NCBI RefSeq assembly: GCF_905397285.1
Contig: NZ_CAJPUX010000001.1
Span: 744,001 to 808,000 of the forward strand
Source of the DNA: Cupriavidus plantarum
GTDB lineage: Bacteria; Pseudomonadota; Gammaproteobacteria; Burkholderiales; Burkholderiaceae
Direction: 5' to 3'
DNA: 64,000 nucleotides
Shown: one piece after another, positions 1 to 9,552 of the stretch
How the letters are laid out: each line of letters begins with the position of its first letter
Numbering within the stretch: position 1 is the first letter of the stretch
The notes under the pieces: generated by a model
Told to the model about the DNA's origin: nothing
What the model saw: the letters and a program-made list of their open reading frames with translations, nothing else
Database searches by the model: none
Made by a program: the position numbers and the translations under genes

Positions 1-581
1 CGGGCAAGTTCGGCGGGCTGACGGCGATCGGCTACTACAGCTTTGGCCGCAACAACGATGGCGAAGTCCCGGGCTCGCCCGAGACCTCGCGCGACGTGGG
101 CGGTGGCCTGGGCTATAACATCGGCAATCTTCAACTCGGCCTCGCTTACGACCAGTATCAGGGGAATACCGAGGCGACGCGGCAGCGCAATGCCAAGCGC
201 TTCGCCGCGGGCGCGAACTACGCGTTCGGGCAGCTCAAGGTGTTTGGCGGCTATCGCTGGCTGCAGGATCAGGGCGCGGACAGCCCCGCGGCGACGGGAC
301 TGCGCACCAACCTGTACTGGGTCGGCGCGACCTACAACGTGACGGGCGCGATCCAGTTGCTGGGCGGCGTGTATTACACCGACCAGCGTCATGGCAATCA
401 GGATCCATGGCTGGCCATCGTCGGCGCCGACTATTCGTTCTCCAAGCGCACCGATGTCTACACCAAGGTGGCCTTTTCGCGGAACCGCGGCGGTTCGTCG
501 ATCGGTGTCGGCGGCGTGGGCACCGCGGTGCCGGACGAGAACCAGACCGCGGTGACGATCGGCGTCCGGCATCGGTTCTGA
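1..581 (+). CDS. Gram-negative porin, C-terminal part (5' end outside window)
   Basis: The reading frame enters from the left edge (first full codon at 3) and ends at a TGA at 579-581, giving about 192 residues. The sequence alternates short polar and aromatic stretches typical of outer-membrane beta-strands and ends in GVRHRF, the C-terminal aromatic signature used for Bam-mediated insertion. The spacing of glycine, tyrosine and aromatic residues resembles the Burkholderia/Neisseria-type general porins that form trimeric diffusion channels. The N-terminus and signal peptide are not visible, so substrate specificity cannot be judged. It is on the opposite strand to the following ABC operon and convergent with it. 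Confidence 0.85.
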   Translation, partial: GKFGGLTAIGYYSFGRNNDGEVPGSPETSRDVGGGLGYNIGNLQLGLAYDQYQGNTEATRQRNAKRFAAGANYAFGQLKVFGGYRWLQDQGADSPAATGLRTNLYWVGATYNVTGAIQLLGGVYYTDQRHGNQDPWLAIVGADYSFSKRTDVYTKVAFSRNRGGSSIGVGGVGTAVPDENQTAVTIGVRHRF

Positions 582-639
582 TGCGCGGGCGGCCGCGCGC
601 GGGCATTGTCCAACGCTATGCGGCCCCCTATGCAGCTCC

Positions 640-1725
640 CTACGCGGCCGCCAGGTGGCAGGCCACCCCATGGGCTGGCGTATCCGTGTGCGGGGTCTTG
701 TGGAAGACGATCTCCCGCAGCGCCGGCGCTTCGTCGCGGCAGCGTTGCTCGGCAAGCGGGCAGCGTGGATGGAAGCGGCAGCCCGAGGGCGGGGCGAGCG
801 GACTGGGCAATTCCCCTTCGATGACAGGCCGCGTCTCGATACGCGGCTGGGCATGCGTGCCGGCGCGGACCACCGGTGCGGCGGCCATGAGCGCGCGTGT
901 GTAGGGGTGGCGCGGGTTGTCCCACACGGCGTCGCGCGGACCGTATTCGACGATCTGCCCGAGGTACATCACCGCGATGCGATCCGACATGTGGCGCACG
1001 ACGGAGAGGTCGTGCGAAATGAACAGGTATGCGATGCCGAGGGAGGCGCGCAGGTCGAGCAGCAGGTTCAGCACCTGCGCGCGGATCGATACGTCCAATG
1101 CGGAGACCGCTTCGTCGCAGACGATGATGTCGGGCGACAGCATCAGTGCGCGCGCGATGGCGACGCGCTGGCGCTGGCCGCCGGATAGCTCGTGCGGCAA
1201 TCGGGTCGCCATGTCTGTGCGCAGGCCCACACGTTCCAGCATCTCGTGCACCTGTGCGCGCCGCTCGCTGGCATTGCCGCGACGATGCACGATCAGCGGC
1301 TCCTCGAGCGCGCGGCCGATGGTCACGCGCGGGTTCAGGGAGGCGGCGGGGTCCTGAAACACCATCTGGATGCGCTCGCGCAGTGGTGCGAGCTGGCGGC
1401 CCGCGCGTTGCGCGATGTCTTCGCCGTCCAACAGCACCTCGCCTTCATCGGCGGGCGTCAGGCGCATGACCACGCGCGCGATCGTCGATTTTCCGCAGCC
1501 GCTCTCGCCAACGAGCCCCAGCGTCTCGCCGCGCCGCACGTCGAGCGAAACCCCATCGAGCGCGCGCACGGTGCCGCCGTCGGTGCGGTAGTGGCGGGAG
1601 ACGTTACGGAGGGAGACGAGGGGGGTGGCCGCGTCCGCTACCTCGGCGGCCGTATCGGCCGCGCTGGCGGACGATGCGGTGGGCGATGCGGCGGACGATG
1701 CGATGGGCGATGCGGTGGCGATCAT
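640..1725 (-). CDS. Dipeptide/oligopeptide ABC transporter ATP-binding protein (DppF/OppF type)
   Basis: This 361-residue protein has Walker [10 protein letters not shown], signature LSGGQRQR, Walker [13 protein letters not shown] and the C-terminal oligopeptide-transporter extension with clustered cysteines ([15 protein letters not shown]). It would be the second nucleotide-binding subunit of a peptide or peptide-like importer at the cytoplasmic membrane. The start at 1725 overlaps the stop of the upstream ATPase gene as ATGA, which supports it. The first ~35 residues are an Ala/Ser/Asp-rich tail encoded by imperfect GATGCG-type repeats (about 1668-1722) and are absent from typical family members. 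It is last in a dppABCDF-like order; the substrate is unknown, and the sulfur-gene neighbourhood suggests a sulfur-containing peptide such as glutathione (inference). Confidence 0.9.
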   Translation of the reverse strand: MIATASPIASSAASPTASSASAADTAAEVADAATPLVSLRNVSRHYRTDGGTVRALDGVSLDVRRGETLGLVGESGCGKSTIARVVMRLTPADEGEVLLDGEDIAQRAGRQLAPLRERIQMVFQDPAASLNPRVTIGRALEEPLIVHRRGNASERRAQVHEMLERVGLRTDMATRLPHELSGGQRQRVAIARALMLSPDIIVCDEAVSALDVSIRAQVLNLLLDLRASLGIAYLFISHDLSVVRHMSDRIAVMYLGQIVEYGPRDAVWDNPRHPYTRALMAAAPVVRAGTHAQPRIETRPVIEGELPSPLAPPSGCRFHPRCPLAEQRCRDEAPALREIVFHKTPHTDTPAHGVACHLAAA

Positions 1726-2801
1726 GCGGTCACCTCGGCGCGCGCGTGGGCCCTGCCGGCCGAGGCTGGCGTGGTGGGTTGCCTTGCGGCGGCGTCTCCA
1801 CGCGGCGCGCGGTGGAGGGTCGCTTCGGCCGGCACGATCGGCGCGTGGCACGCGAGCTGGCCCGCGCCATGCGCCACGAGGGCGGGCGCCGCCTGCGCGC
1901 ACACCGGCCGCGCGTGCGCGCACCGCGGCGCGAAGGCGCAGCCGGGCGGCATGGCGGACAACGGCGGGACCGTGCCCGGAATCTCGGGCAGTCGGCTCCC
2001 CGGCGTCAGCGCGTCGATGGCCTGCGAGGCGAGCAGGCCTGCGGTGTAAGGATGCGCGGGCCGCGCGAGCAGCGTGCCGACATCGCCCTGTTCGATGATG
2101 CGTCCCGCATACATGACCGCCGCGCGGTCCGCGGTTTCCGCGACCACGCCAAGGTCGTGCGTGATCAGCAGCAGCGCCATACCCGTCTCGCGCTGCAGAC
2201 GCTTGAGCAAGGCGAGAATCTGCGCCTGCGTCGTGACGTCGAGCGCGGTGGTCGGCTCGTCGGCGATCAGCAAATCGGGCTCGCCCGCGAGCGCGATCGC
2301 GATCATCGCGCGCTGCCGCATGCCGCCCGACAACTGATGCGGAAAATCCCGCGCCCGTTCGCGCGGCGAAGGCATGCGCACCTGTTCGAGCAACGCGATC
2401 GTCCGCGCCTCCGCCTCCGCGCGGGTCACGCGCCGGTGCAGGCGAATCGCCTCGACGATCTGGTCGCCAATGCGCATGACGGGATTGAGCGCCGACATCG
2501 GCTCCTGGAAGATCATCGCGATACGATCGCCGCGGATCGCCCGCATGCGGGCATCGCCGAGCGACAGCAGATCGATGCCATCGAACCAGGCCTCGCCGGC
2601 CGTCACGCGTGCGCCACGGCGCGGCAGCAGCCGCAGCAGCGAGCATGCCGTCACCGACTTGCCGGAGCCGCTCTCGCCAACCAGCGCCAGCGTCTCGCCG
2701 CGTTCGACGGTCAGCGAGACGTCGCGCACGGCGGTGACCGTCCCGGTCGCGGTATCGAAGGTAGTGCGCAGACCGCGCACATCGAGCAATGGCATGGTCA
2801 T
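1722..2801 (-). CDS. Dipeptide/oligopeptide ABC transporter ATP-binding protein (DppD/OppD type)
   Basis: The 359-residue product carries Walker [12 protein letters not shown], signature LSGGMRQR, Walker [13 protein letters not shown] and a C-terminal oligopeptide domain with the cysteine pattern [15 protein letters not shown]. It is the first nucleotide-binding subunit of the importer. The chosen start ([10 protein letters not shown], 2801) overlaps the permease stop as ATGA; a second Met two codons later is equally possible. The C-terminus past residue ~330 is Ala-rich and poorly conserved. It pairs with the DppF-like subunit, whose start overlaps this gene's stop, so translation is probably coupled. 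Confidence 0.9.
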   Translation of the reverse strand: MTMPLLDVRGLRTTFDTATGTVTAVRDVSLTVERGETLALVGESGSGKSVTACSLLRLLPRRGARVTAGEAWFDGIDLLSLGDARMRAIRGDRIAMIFQEPMSALNPVMRIGDQIVEAIRLHRRVTRAEAEARTIALLEQVRMPSPRERARDFPHQLSGGMRQRAMIAIALAGEPDLLIADEPTTALDVTTQAQILALLKRLQRETGMALLLITHDLGVVAETADRAAVMYAGRIIEQGDVGTLLARPAHPYTAGLLASQAIDALTPGSRLPEIPGTVPPLSAMPPGCAFAPRCAHARPVCAQAAPALVAHGAGQLACHAPIVPAEATLHRAPRGDAAARQPTTPASAGRAHARAEVTA

Positions 2802-3676
2802 CCCTTCCGTTGCCGCAGATGCGGATTGAGCGCGTCGTTGAGCCCCTCGCCCACAAGGTTGAATGCGAGCACCGTGAGCACGATCGCAAGACCCGGCAGC
2901 GCGCAGATGTACCAGGCGTCGGCCACCTGCTCTCGCCCGCTGCCGATGATCGTGCCCCAGCTCATCACGTTCGGATCGCCGAGGCCAAGAAAGGATAGCG
3001 ACGCCTCCGTCTGGATCGCGGTGGCGACCGTCAACGTCGCCATGGCGATGACCGGCGGCAATGCGTTGGGCAGGATCTGCGTGAGGATGATGCGCGCATG
3101 CCCCATGCCGATCGTTTCCGCGGCGAGCACGAACTCCCGTTCGCGCAGCGACAGGAACTCCGCGCGCACGAGCCGCGCGGTAGATGGCCACGAGACGACG
3201 CCAATCGCAAGCACCACCGTCGTGACGGATGGCTTGAAGATCGCCACGAGCACGACGGCCAGCACGAACTTCGGGACCGTCTGGAACAGTTCGGTCAGCC
3301 GCATGAGGGCGGTATCGATCGGACCACGGAAGTAGCCGCCGATTGCCCCGACCGCGATGCCGAGCGTCGCGGAGAGCGCCGTGCTGACGAGGCCGATCAG
3401 CAGCGAGACGCGCGCCCCGGAGGCGAGCCCCGTGGCAAGGTCGCGTCCCATAAAGTCGGTGCCCAGTGGATGCGCCGGATCGTCGCCGGGCCACAGCATC
3501 GGCGCGCCGGCCATCTCCCACGGATCGCCGGGATAAAGCAGCGGGCCGAACGCGGCCAGCAGCACAATGGCGGCAAGCAGCAGCAGACCGACGGACAGCG
3601 TGGGATGCCGCCGCACGAACGCGAGTCCCGGCAGCCGGCGCTGCCGCGTTGGAGCGGGATGCGCAATGGTGTTCAT
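2798..3676 (-). CDS. Peptide-type ABC transporter permease (DppC/OppC type)
   Basis: This 292-residue inner-membrane protein has an N-terminal OppC-like segment with one hydrophobic helix (about residues 29-48), then a BPD-type permease domain with several further membrane segments. The loop around [18 protein letters not shown] is the EAA-type coupling motif that docks on the ATPases. The start at 3676 forms an ATGA overlap with the DppB-like stop. It should form the heterodimeric channel with the DppB-like protein. Confidence 0.9.
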   Translation of the reverse strand: MNTIAHPAPTRQRRLPGLAFVRRHPTLSVGLLLLAAIVLLAAFGPLLYPGDPWEMAGAPMLWPGDDPAHPLGTDFMGRDLATGLASGARVSLLIGLVSTALSATLGIAVGAIGGYFRGPIDTALMRLTELFQTVPKFVLAVVLVAIFKPSVTTVVLAIGVVSWPSTARLVRAEFLSLREREFVLAAETIGMGHARIILTQILPNALPPVIAMATLTVATAIQTEASLSFLGLGDPNVMSWGTIIGSGREQVADAWYICALPGLAIVLTVLAFNLVGEGLNDALNPHLRQRKG

Positions 3677-4671
3677 GCCCGGCCTCCCGCATGAGTGATG
3701 GACACGCGCGGGTCGATCGCGGCGTAGAGCAGATCCACGACGATGTTGACGAGCGTCACGAGCAGCGAACTCAGCAGCAGGATGCCGAGCAACAGATTGA
3801 AATCGCGCGCGAGCACGGACTCGAAAGCCAGACGGCCAAGGCCAGGCCAGCTGAAGACAGATTCCACGAGCACCGCGCCGCTCAGCAGCGAGCCGACCTG
3901 ATAGCCCGCCATCGTCACGAGCGGCAGCAGCGCGTTGCGCAGCGCGTGGGCCAGCGTCACGCGGACCTCGCCCGCGCCCTTGGCGCGCGCCGTGCGCACG
4001 AAGTCCGCGCCATCGAGCTCCAGCATGGCGGTGCGCACGAGCCGCGCATAGACCGCGAGGTAGAACGTCGCGAGCGTGCAGGTCGGCATGATCGCGTGCC
4101 GCGCGACGTCGAGCACGTAGGCGAGGCCCCGATGACCCGCGCCCACGTCGACCATGCCGCCGGATGGCAACCAGCCGAGGCGCGCGGAGAACAGCACGAT
4201 CGCCATCAGGCCAAGCCAGAACGTCGGCATGGCATAGGCGACCAGCGCGGTCATCGAGATCACGCGATCGGGCCAGCGATGGACCCAGACCGCGCTGATC
4301 ACGCCGAACACGATGCCCAGCGCGAGGGCGAGCGTCATCGCGAGCGCCATCAGCAGCAGCGTCGCGGGCAGGCGTTGCATGATCAGGTCGAAGACCGGCA
4401 GGTTCTGCCGGTACGAGAATCCCAGATCGAGCGTGGCCACATTGCCGAGGTAATGCACGAGCTGCAGCCACACCGGCTGGTCGAGGCCGAAGCTCGCGCG
4501 CAGCTGCGCCATGGTCTCCGGCGTGGCCGCGCCCGCCTCGCCCGCGAGCACGTCCACCACGTCGCCGGGCGCGAGCTGCAGGATGAGGAAGTTGAGCAGC
4601 GCGATGCCGACAACAACGGGCACCACCTGCAGCAGCCGCCGGCGCAGGAAGACGATGACGCGCGATCGCAT
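3673..4671 (-). CDS. Peptide-type ABC transporter permease (DppB/OppB type)
   Basis: The 332-residue protein starts with a short basic tail and a hydrophobic helix ([20 protein letters not shown]), followed by the typical DppB architecture of six membrane segments and the coupling loop [20 protein letters not shown]. The start at 4671 lies 4 nt past the end of the binding-protein gene; an in-frame upstream ATG at 4707 would add 12 residues inside that gene and is less likely. It forms the importer pore with the DppC-like subunit. Confidence 0.9.
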   Translation of the reverse strand: MRSRVIVFLRRRLLQVVPVVVGIALLNFLILQLAPGDVVDVLAGEAGAATPETMAQLRASFGLDQPVWLQLVHYLGNVATLDLGFSYRQNLPVFDLIMQRLPATLLLMALAMTLALALGIVFGVISAVWVHRWPDRVISMTALVAYAMPTFWLGLMAIVLFSARLGWLPSGGMVDVGAGHRGLAYVLDVARHAIMPTCTLATFYLAVYARLVRTAMLELDGADFVRTARAKGAGEVRVTLAHALRNALLPLVTMAGYQVGSLLSGAVLVESVFSWPGLGRLAFESVLARDFNLLLGILLLSSLLVTLVNIVVDLLYAAIDPRVSITHAGGRA

Positions 4672-4675
4672 GACG

Positions 4676-6292
4676 TCAGGCCTTTGGCGCGAGCCATGCG
4701 TCGGCATACGACGCGAACAGGCCGTCGCCCTGCGGCGTGGTCTTGTGGAAGCGCGCGCTGGACACGGTGACCCACGTCTGCTCGACGAGGTCCAGCACCG
4801 GCACGTCGTCCTGCACGATCTGCTGCCACGTCTTGATCAGCGCCTTGCGCTTGGCGACGTCGGCCTCGCGGCCCGCGGCCTCCATGACGCGGTCGAGCTC
4901 GGGGTTCGAATAACCCGAGCCGTTGGTCCATGGCGCGCCCTTGATGATGTTTTTCGTCCAGAAGAGCCGCTGCACGCCGAGCGTGGGATCGGGCAGGCGG
5001 TGCAGGCTCGAGATCATCAGGTCGTAGTCCTGATCGGTGAACACGCGCCGCAGATAGGTGGCCGTGTCGCCGGCACGCAGTTCCACGTCCACGCCCACGC
5101 GCGCGAGCGACTGCTTGATGAACTCCGCGGGCCGGCTTGCCGTAACGCCGCCACCGCCATCGTAGTCGAGCGTGATGCGCAGGCGCTTGCCATCCGCGCC
5201 CGGCTTCAGGCCGGCTTCGTCGAGCAGCGCCTTGGCCTTGTTGACGTCGAAGGCATACTGCTTCGTCTCCGGCGAATAGTAGTTGACCACGGACGACGGC
5301 ACGGGTCCGGTCGCCGGCTTGCCGTAGCCGAGGAATACGACCTTGAGCAGCGCGTTGCGGTCGATCGCATGGGCGAAGGCCTGCCGGACGCGCTTGTCCG
5401 CGAAATACGGCTTGCGGACGTTGAACTGCGTCAGGAAGATCGTGGCGAGGTAGCGGCCATCGTCGAGGTTGATGCGGTAGCGCTGCTTGTCCTGGAAGCG
5501 CGTGAGGTTCGACAGCGGAATGCTGGAACCCAGCGCGACGTCCAGCTCGCCAGCTTCGAGCGCCACGGTGCGCGCGGCCGCATCGGGGATAAACTTGAAG
5601 ACCACGCCATCGAGATAGGGCTGGTCCTTCTGCCAGTAGTTCGGATTGCGTTCCAGCCTCACGTGGCTGCCCTTGACCCATTCCTTGAAGACGAACGGAC
5701 CGGTGCCGATCGGTGCGTTGTTGACCGGGTTGCTGAGCACATCCTTGCCCTCATAGAGATGTTTGGGCAGGACCTGCGCGCCGTAGGTGTTGATGTAATT
5801 GATGAGGTAGGGTGCTGGCGACGACAGCCGGATGATCACCGTGTGCGGGTCGGGCGTGTCCACCGCCGTCACGTTGGCGAACGCGGCGCGGCCGAAAGGG
5901 TGCAGCGTCTTCCAGACTTCGAGCAGCGTGTAGCGGACGTCGGCGGCGGTGAAGTCCTTGCCGTCATGCCATTTGACGCCCTTGCGCAGGTAGAACGTCG
6001 TGGTCAGGCCATCGGCGGAGGTGTTCCACGAGGTGGCGAGCGCTGGCACGGGCTGCAGGTTCAGGTCGTACGCGACGAGGCCCTCGAGCACCTTGCTAGA
6101 CACCTGACCGATGTTCATCGTGGTGATGAATGCGGAGGTGAGCAGTGTCGGTTCCGGCGAGACCGCAACGTTCAGGATGCCGCCGCGTATCGGCTTGGCG
6201 CTTTGAGTGTTTGCCTGGGCGAAGGCTTCGGCGGAGAACGGCAGGCCTAGCGAGAGCAGGGCGGTGGAAGTCAGGAAGTCGCGGCGGTCCAT
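4676..6292 (-). CDS. ABC transporter periplasmic substrate-binding protein, family 5 (DppA/OppA type)
   Basis: The 538-residue product is a family 5 extracellular solute-binding protein, with blocks typical of DppA such as WHDGKDFTAADVRYTL and GTGPFVFKEW. The N-terminus MDRRDFLTSTALLSLGLPF resembles a Tat-type signal followed by AQA. The start at 6292 is preferred because it puts the twin-Arg at the N-terminus; an in-frame ATG at 6322 would add 10 residues. It captures substrate for the permease/ATPase genes that follow directly. A GCATAAGC element (6369-6381) lies in the promoter region, shared with other sulfur-type genes in the window. Substrate class is not predictable from sequence. Confidence 0.9.
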   Translation of the reverse strand: MDRRDFLTSTALLSLGLPFSAEAFAQANTQSAKPIRGGILNVAVSPEPTLLTSAFITTMNIGQVSSKVLEGLVAYDLNLQPVPALATSWNTSADGLTTTFYLRKGVKWHDGKDFTAADVRYTLLEVWKTLHPFGRAAFANVTAVDTPDPHTVIIRLSSPAPYLINYINTYGAQVLPKHLYEGKDVLSNPVNNAPIGTGPFVFKEWVKGSHVRLERNPNYWQKDQPYLDGVVFKFIPDAAARTVALEAGELDVALGSSIPLSNLTRFQDKQRYRINLDDGRYLATIFLTQFNVRKPYFADKRVRQAFAHAIDRNALLKVVFLGYGKPATGPVPSSVVNYYSPETKQYAFDVNKAKALLDEAGLKPGADGKRLRITLDYDGGGGVTASRPAEFIKQSLARVGVDVELRAGDTATYLRRVFTDQDYDLMISSLHRLPDPTLGVQRLFWTKNIIKGAPWTNGSGYSNPELDRVMEAAGREADVAKRKALIKTWQQIVQDDVPVLDLVEQTWVTVSSARFHKTTPQGDGLFASYADAWLAPKA

Positions 6293-6368
6293 GTTGGCAG
6301 GTCGAGTGTCGAAGGCAGCCATCGATGGTAGGTGCGCCCCGCGCAGCCGGGAACGAAGAGTTTCGCGC

Positions 6369-6381
6369 TTGCTTATGCCCC
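6369..6381 (-). promoter_or_regulatory. GCATAAGC-type element upstream of the peptide-importer operon
   Basis: Read on the minus strand this is GGGGCATAAGCAA, about 50-90 nt upstream of the binding-protein start codon. The GCATAAGC core also occurs upstream of the SsuD-like gene (12683-12695) and the second SsuA-like gene (17446-17458), each time in the same orientation relative to the minus-strand gene. A sulfur-responsive LysR-type regulator (CysB/Cbl/SsuR class) is a plausible binder, but this is inference from co-occurrence only. Confidence 0.4.
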
Positions 6382-6383
6382 GC

Positions 6384-7568
6384 TCAATGCACGAAGCCGC
6401 CTTTGACGAAGCGCACGGGCTCCGCGTCCATCTCGAGCACGAGCGCGGTGAGGTCCTGACGCACACCCGTGCCGCCACCGTCGCCAGCCTTGCATAGCAA
6501 TGCGGCATCCTCCCCCGCGGCCGCGCGTGCGCGCAGCCAGCCGTCGCGGTCGCTCAGCAGCGTCATGCCCTCGATGCGCTCGATGCGCCGTTTCCCTTCG
6601 ATGCCGGCGATTTGCGCGAACACGTCCCACGCGGCGGGCGATACAGCGGTGCAGGCCGCACGGAATTGCGGCACGTCCCGCAGCGGTCGTGCGTCGCGCG
6701 TGACGACGAGCGTCTGGAACCGGGGGTCTTCCAGCGGCAGCGTGTCGCGCCTGCCGTCGGCCAGCCCGTCGGCCAGTACCACGCGCACACGTTGCGCGCC
6801 ACGCCATGCGGCAAGCGAACGAGGCGGGTCCTCACCGCACTGCACGGTGAGCTCGGGCAACCGCAACGGCACGGGCCAGCTGCCGAACACGATCGCGCCC
6901 GTGCGCGCGGACAGCACGCGCATGTAATCGAGCACGGCCCATGTGTCGCGGTCGTCGAGCTCGCCCGCGAAGGCGGGCATGGTGATCGCGCCGCGCGCGT
7001 CCCGCATGCCGTCGAGCACGTGCCAGAACATTTCCCCGTCGGCGCGGCGGCCGAGCAACGGGCTGACGATGGTGGGGGGCCAGCGGGTGAGCGTTTGCGC
7101 CAGCGGCCCTTCGCCACGGCCGTCGGCGCCATGGCAGGCGGCGCAGTGCGCGGCGTACACCTGCTCGCCGCGCGCGATCGTGCCGACGTCAAAGTTTGTA
7201 GGGCTGGTATGGAAGCTGGTGGGTACGGCCGGGCCGAGCACCAGCGAGGCGGACGGCCATGGGGCGATGACGAGCGCCAGGGCGCCGATGGCGAGCACCG
7301 GCAGACGCCTGCGTTTCCATGCGAGACTCAGCCCCACGGCCAACACCGCCACGACGATGGCGGCGAGGCACCACAGCAACTGGCGCGCGAGCCCGAGATC
7401 GATCAGCAGCGTTTCGCCCACGACCCGGCGCGCCCACGGCCACGCGGGCTGCCCATGGCTATCGCCGGTGAGGCCCAGCGCATGCCACAGACGCAGCAAT
7501 CCGCGCTGCGCATGATCGATGGCGGCGAGCAGGGCGTTGAGCCACAACTGAGGCGGCGGCGCGTTCAT
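6384..7568 (-). CDS. Membrane-anchored c-type cytochrome
   Basis: The 394-residue protein has two hydrophobic segments (about residues 62-83 and 88-105) followed by a cytochrome c domain with heme motif CAACH at 142-146 and a likely axial Met at 197 (ITMPAF). The C-terminal ~170 residues are not recognised; they resemble a periplasmic domain without a clear motif. It would pass electrons on the periplasmic face of the inner membrane. It sits between a sulfonate-type and a peptide-type importer, 21 nt after the upstream ATPase gene, so it is probably co-transcribed. Its role in that context is unclear; a periplasmic oxidoreductase partner is not encoded nearby. Confidence 0.75.
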   Translation of the reverse strand: MNAPPPQLWLNALLAAIDHAQRGLLRLWHALGLTGDSHGQPAWPWARRVVGETLLIDLGLARQLLWCLAAIVVAVLAVGLSLAWKRRRLPVLAIGALALVIAPWPSASLVLGPAVPTSFHTSPTNFDVGTIARGEQVYAAHCAACHGADGRGEGPLAQTLTRWPPTIVSPLLGRRADGEMFWHVLDGMRDARGAITMPAFAGELDDRDTWAVLDYMRVLSARTGAIVFGSWPVPLRLPELTVQCGEDPPRSLAAWRGAQRVRVVLADGLADGRRDTLPLEDPRFQTLVVTRDARPLRDVPQFRAACTAVSPAAWDVFAQIAGIEGKRRIERIEGMTLLSDRDGWLRARAAAGEDAALLCKAGDGGGTGVRQDLTALVLEMDAEPVRFVKGGFVH

Positions 7569-7589
7569 CGCCCTGCGCCGCGGCGAACG

Positions 7590-8495
7590 CTACCAACTGG
7601 CATCGAGCCCCAGGTGGCGGAGGGCCTCGTGGCGGAGCTCGGTGAGGCGGGGGTCGCCGCGGTGGCGGGGGTAGGGAAGGTCTACCTTGAGCTCCGCCGT
7701 GATGCGCGCGGGGCGTTGGCTGAAGACGATCACGCGCTGGGCGAGGAACAAGGCCTCTTCCACATCGTGCGTCACGAGCAGCGCGGAGAAGCCCGAGCGT
7801 TGCCACAGTTCGACGAGTTCGCTCTGCATGGCCAGACGCGTGAGCGAGTCGAGCTTGCCGAGCGGTTCGTCGAGCACCAGCAGGCGCGGATCGTTCACCA
7901 GCGCACGGGCGAGCGCCACGCGCTGCGCCATGCCGCCCGAAAGCTGATGCGGAAAGGCGCGGTCGAACGCTTCCAGTCCGACACGCTTCAATGCCGCGTC
8001 GACGCGATGCCGTTGCTGCTTGACGATGCCCCGCGCCTGCAATCCGAGCGCAACGTTGTCCCACACGCGCCGCCACGGATACAGCGTCGGGTCCTGGAAC
8101 ACGACGATGCGCGACGGATCGGGCGCCGTGATCGGCGTGCCGTCCTGAAGAATGTCGCCTTCGACGGGCGTCTCCAGCCCGGCCACGAGCCGCAGCAGCG
8201 TCGACTTGCCGCAGCCGCTGGGACCCAGCAACGCGACGAATTCGCCGGGCGCGACCGAGAGGTTGACGTCCTCGAGCACGGGCAGGCGGCCCGCGCCGTC
8301 GCCGAAGGCATGGCTGACGTTGCGGATGTCGATGCGCGCGCCGATGGCCGGGGCCGCGCCTTGCGGATGCCCGATGGCGGGCGCAACCCCGCGCGCAACC
8401 CCGGGCGCAACCCCCGGCGCAACCCCCGGCGCAACCCCCGGCGCGGGCGCGCGCGATGCGGGCGTCGCCGCTTGAGCGATGACAGGCGTTACCAT
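7590..8495 (-). CDS. Sulfonate/nitrate/taurine-type ABC transporter ATP-binding protein (SsuB-like)
   Basis: The product has 301 residues with Walker A GPSGCGKST, signature LSGGMAQRVALARAL, Walker B LLVLDEPLGKLD and the H-loop THDVEEAL, matching the SsuB/TauB/NrtD family. The start at 8495 overlaps the permease stop by 7 nt. Residues ~15-45 are an unusual Ala-Pro-Gly-Val repeat encoded by tandem 12-bp units (about 8388-8445), outside the conserved ATPase fold. It energises the permease encoded upstream. Confidence 0.9.
   Translation of the reverse strand: MVTPVIAQAATPASRAPAPGVAPGVAPGVAPGVARGVAPAIGHPQGAAPAIGARIDIRNVSHAFGDGAGRLPVLEDVNLSVAPGEFVALLGPSGCGKSTLLRLVAGLETPVEGDILQDGTPITAPDPSRIVVFQDPTLYPWRRVWDNVALGLQARGIVKQQRHRVDAALKRVGLEAFDRAFPHQLSGGMAQRVALARALVNDPRLLVLDEPLGKLDSLTRLAMQSELVELWQRSGFSALLVTHDVEEALFLAQRVIVFSQRPARITAELKVDLPYPRHRGDPRLTELRHEALRHLGLDASW
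8388..8445. repeat. Tandem 12-bp repeats inside the SsuB-like gene
   Basis: Four to five copies of a GCAACCCCCGGC-like unit encode the repeated APGV tetrapeptide near the N-terminus of the SsuB-like protein. The unit length keeps the reading frame, so copy-number changes would lengthen or shorten a disordered tail without breaking the gene. Confidence 0.7.
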
Positions 8496-9538
8496 TTGAC
8501 CGTCCCCTTCTGCCACGACAACGCCCGGTCCCGCACGACGAACAGCAACGTGATGACGCCGGAGAAGAGCAGCGCCATCACGATCAGCGCCGCATACATG
8601 TTGACGTACGAGGCCCACCCCTGCGCCCACGTCAGATACCAGCCCAGGCCCGACTTGACGCCCATCATCTCCGCGGTGACGAGCACCGAGAACGAGGCGC
8701 CAAGGCCCATGAAGAGCCCGACGAACACCTGCGGCAGCGCGGCCGGAATGGCCACGCGCAACACGAGAAACCAGCCCGACGCGCCCAGCGTGCGCGCCAC
8801 GTCGTAGTAGCTCTTGTTGACGCTCGCGACACCGGACCACGTGAGCACCGCCACCGGAAACGCGGTGGCCAGCGCGATCAGGAACACGGCGGCGGAGTAG
8901 CTCGACGGGAAGAAGTAGAACGTAAGCGGCAGCAGCGCCGTGGAGGGCAACGGGCCAAGCACGCGCAGCACGGGATGCACCCAATAGCCGATGCGCCGCG
9001 ACCAGCCGATCGACACGCCGATCAGGAAGCCCACCACGCCGCCCCATGCGACGCCAAACGCCAGCAGCCGAAGCGTGTTGATCACGCTGTCGCCCAGCCG
9101 CTTCCAGTCGTCGATATACACCTCGATCAGCGCCTGCGGCGGCGCGAAGAATGGCGTGGGCAGCGTGGCGGTCTTGGCGGTGAGGAATTCCCACGCGGCC
9201 AGCACCACGGGCACGGCAACGAGCCAGGGACCGGCGACGTGCAGCGCCGCCACCGCGCGCTGCGGCGCATTGCGCGTGGCAGGGTGACTCCCGGTGTTGC
9301 CGAGGATCGCCACCAGCGCGATGAACGCGGCCACGACGAGCGCCGCGATGCCAAGCTCGTTCGTGTAGGCCCAGTCGCTGAAGCCCACGACATGGTTGGG
9401 CCATTGCCATGTCAGGAGGCCGAACGCGGCCCATGTTGTGGCGGCGAGCAGGCCGGTTTTCCACAAGCGCGCGCGACCCCTTGCGGGGGCAAGCGGCTGT
9501 GCAAGCGAAGGCTGCAATGCCGGTTGACTCGTCGTCAT
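8489..9538 (-). CDS. Sulfonate/nitrate/taurine-type ABC transporter permease (SsuC-like)
   Basis: The 349-residue protein has several hydrophobic segments; the C-terminal ~230 residues form a BPD permease domain with the coupling loop DVARTLGASGWFLVLRVAIP. It is longer than E. coli SsuC (about 263 residues) because of an N-terminal extension with two or three additional hydrophobic segments (residues ~25-120). It lies 14 nt downstream of the binding-protein gene and overlaps the ATPase gene. Confidence 0.88.
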   Translation of the reverse strand: MTTSQPALQPSLAQPLAPARGRARLWKTGLLAATTWAAFGLLTWQWPNHVVGFSDWAYTNELGIAALVVAAFIALVAILGNTGSHPATRNAPQRAVAALHVAGPWLVAVPVVLAAWEFLTAKTATLPTPFFAPPQALIEVYIDDWKRLGDSVINTLRLLAFGVAWGGVVGFLIGVSIGWSRRIGYWVHPVLRVLGPLPSTALLPLTFYFFPSSYSAAVFLIALATAFPVAVLTWSGVASVNKSYYDVARTLGASGWFLVLRVAIPAALPQVFVGLFMGLGASFSVLVTAEMMGVKSGLGWYLTWAQGWASYVNMYAALIVMALLFSGVITLLFVVRDRALSWQKGTVKW

Positions 9539-9552
9539 CGAATTACTCCATG

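Noticed and set aside
640..2889. A single 749-codon minus-strand frame
   Set aside because: Only the last 361 codons form the DppF-like protein. The upstream part is an out-of-frame reading of the DppD-like gene with no domain.
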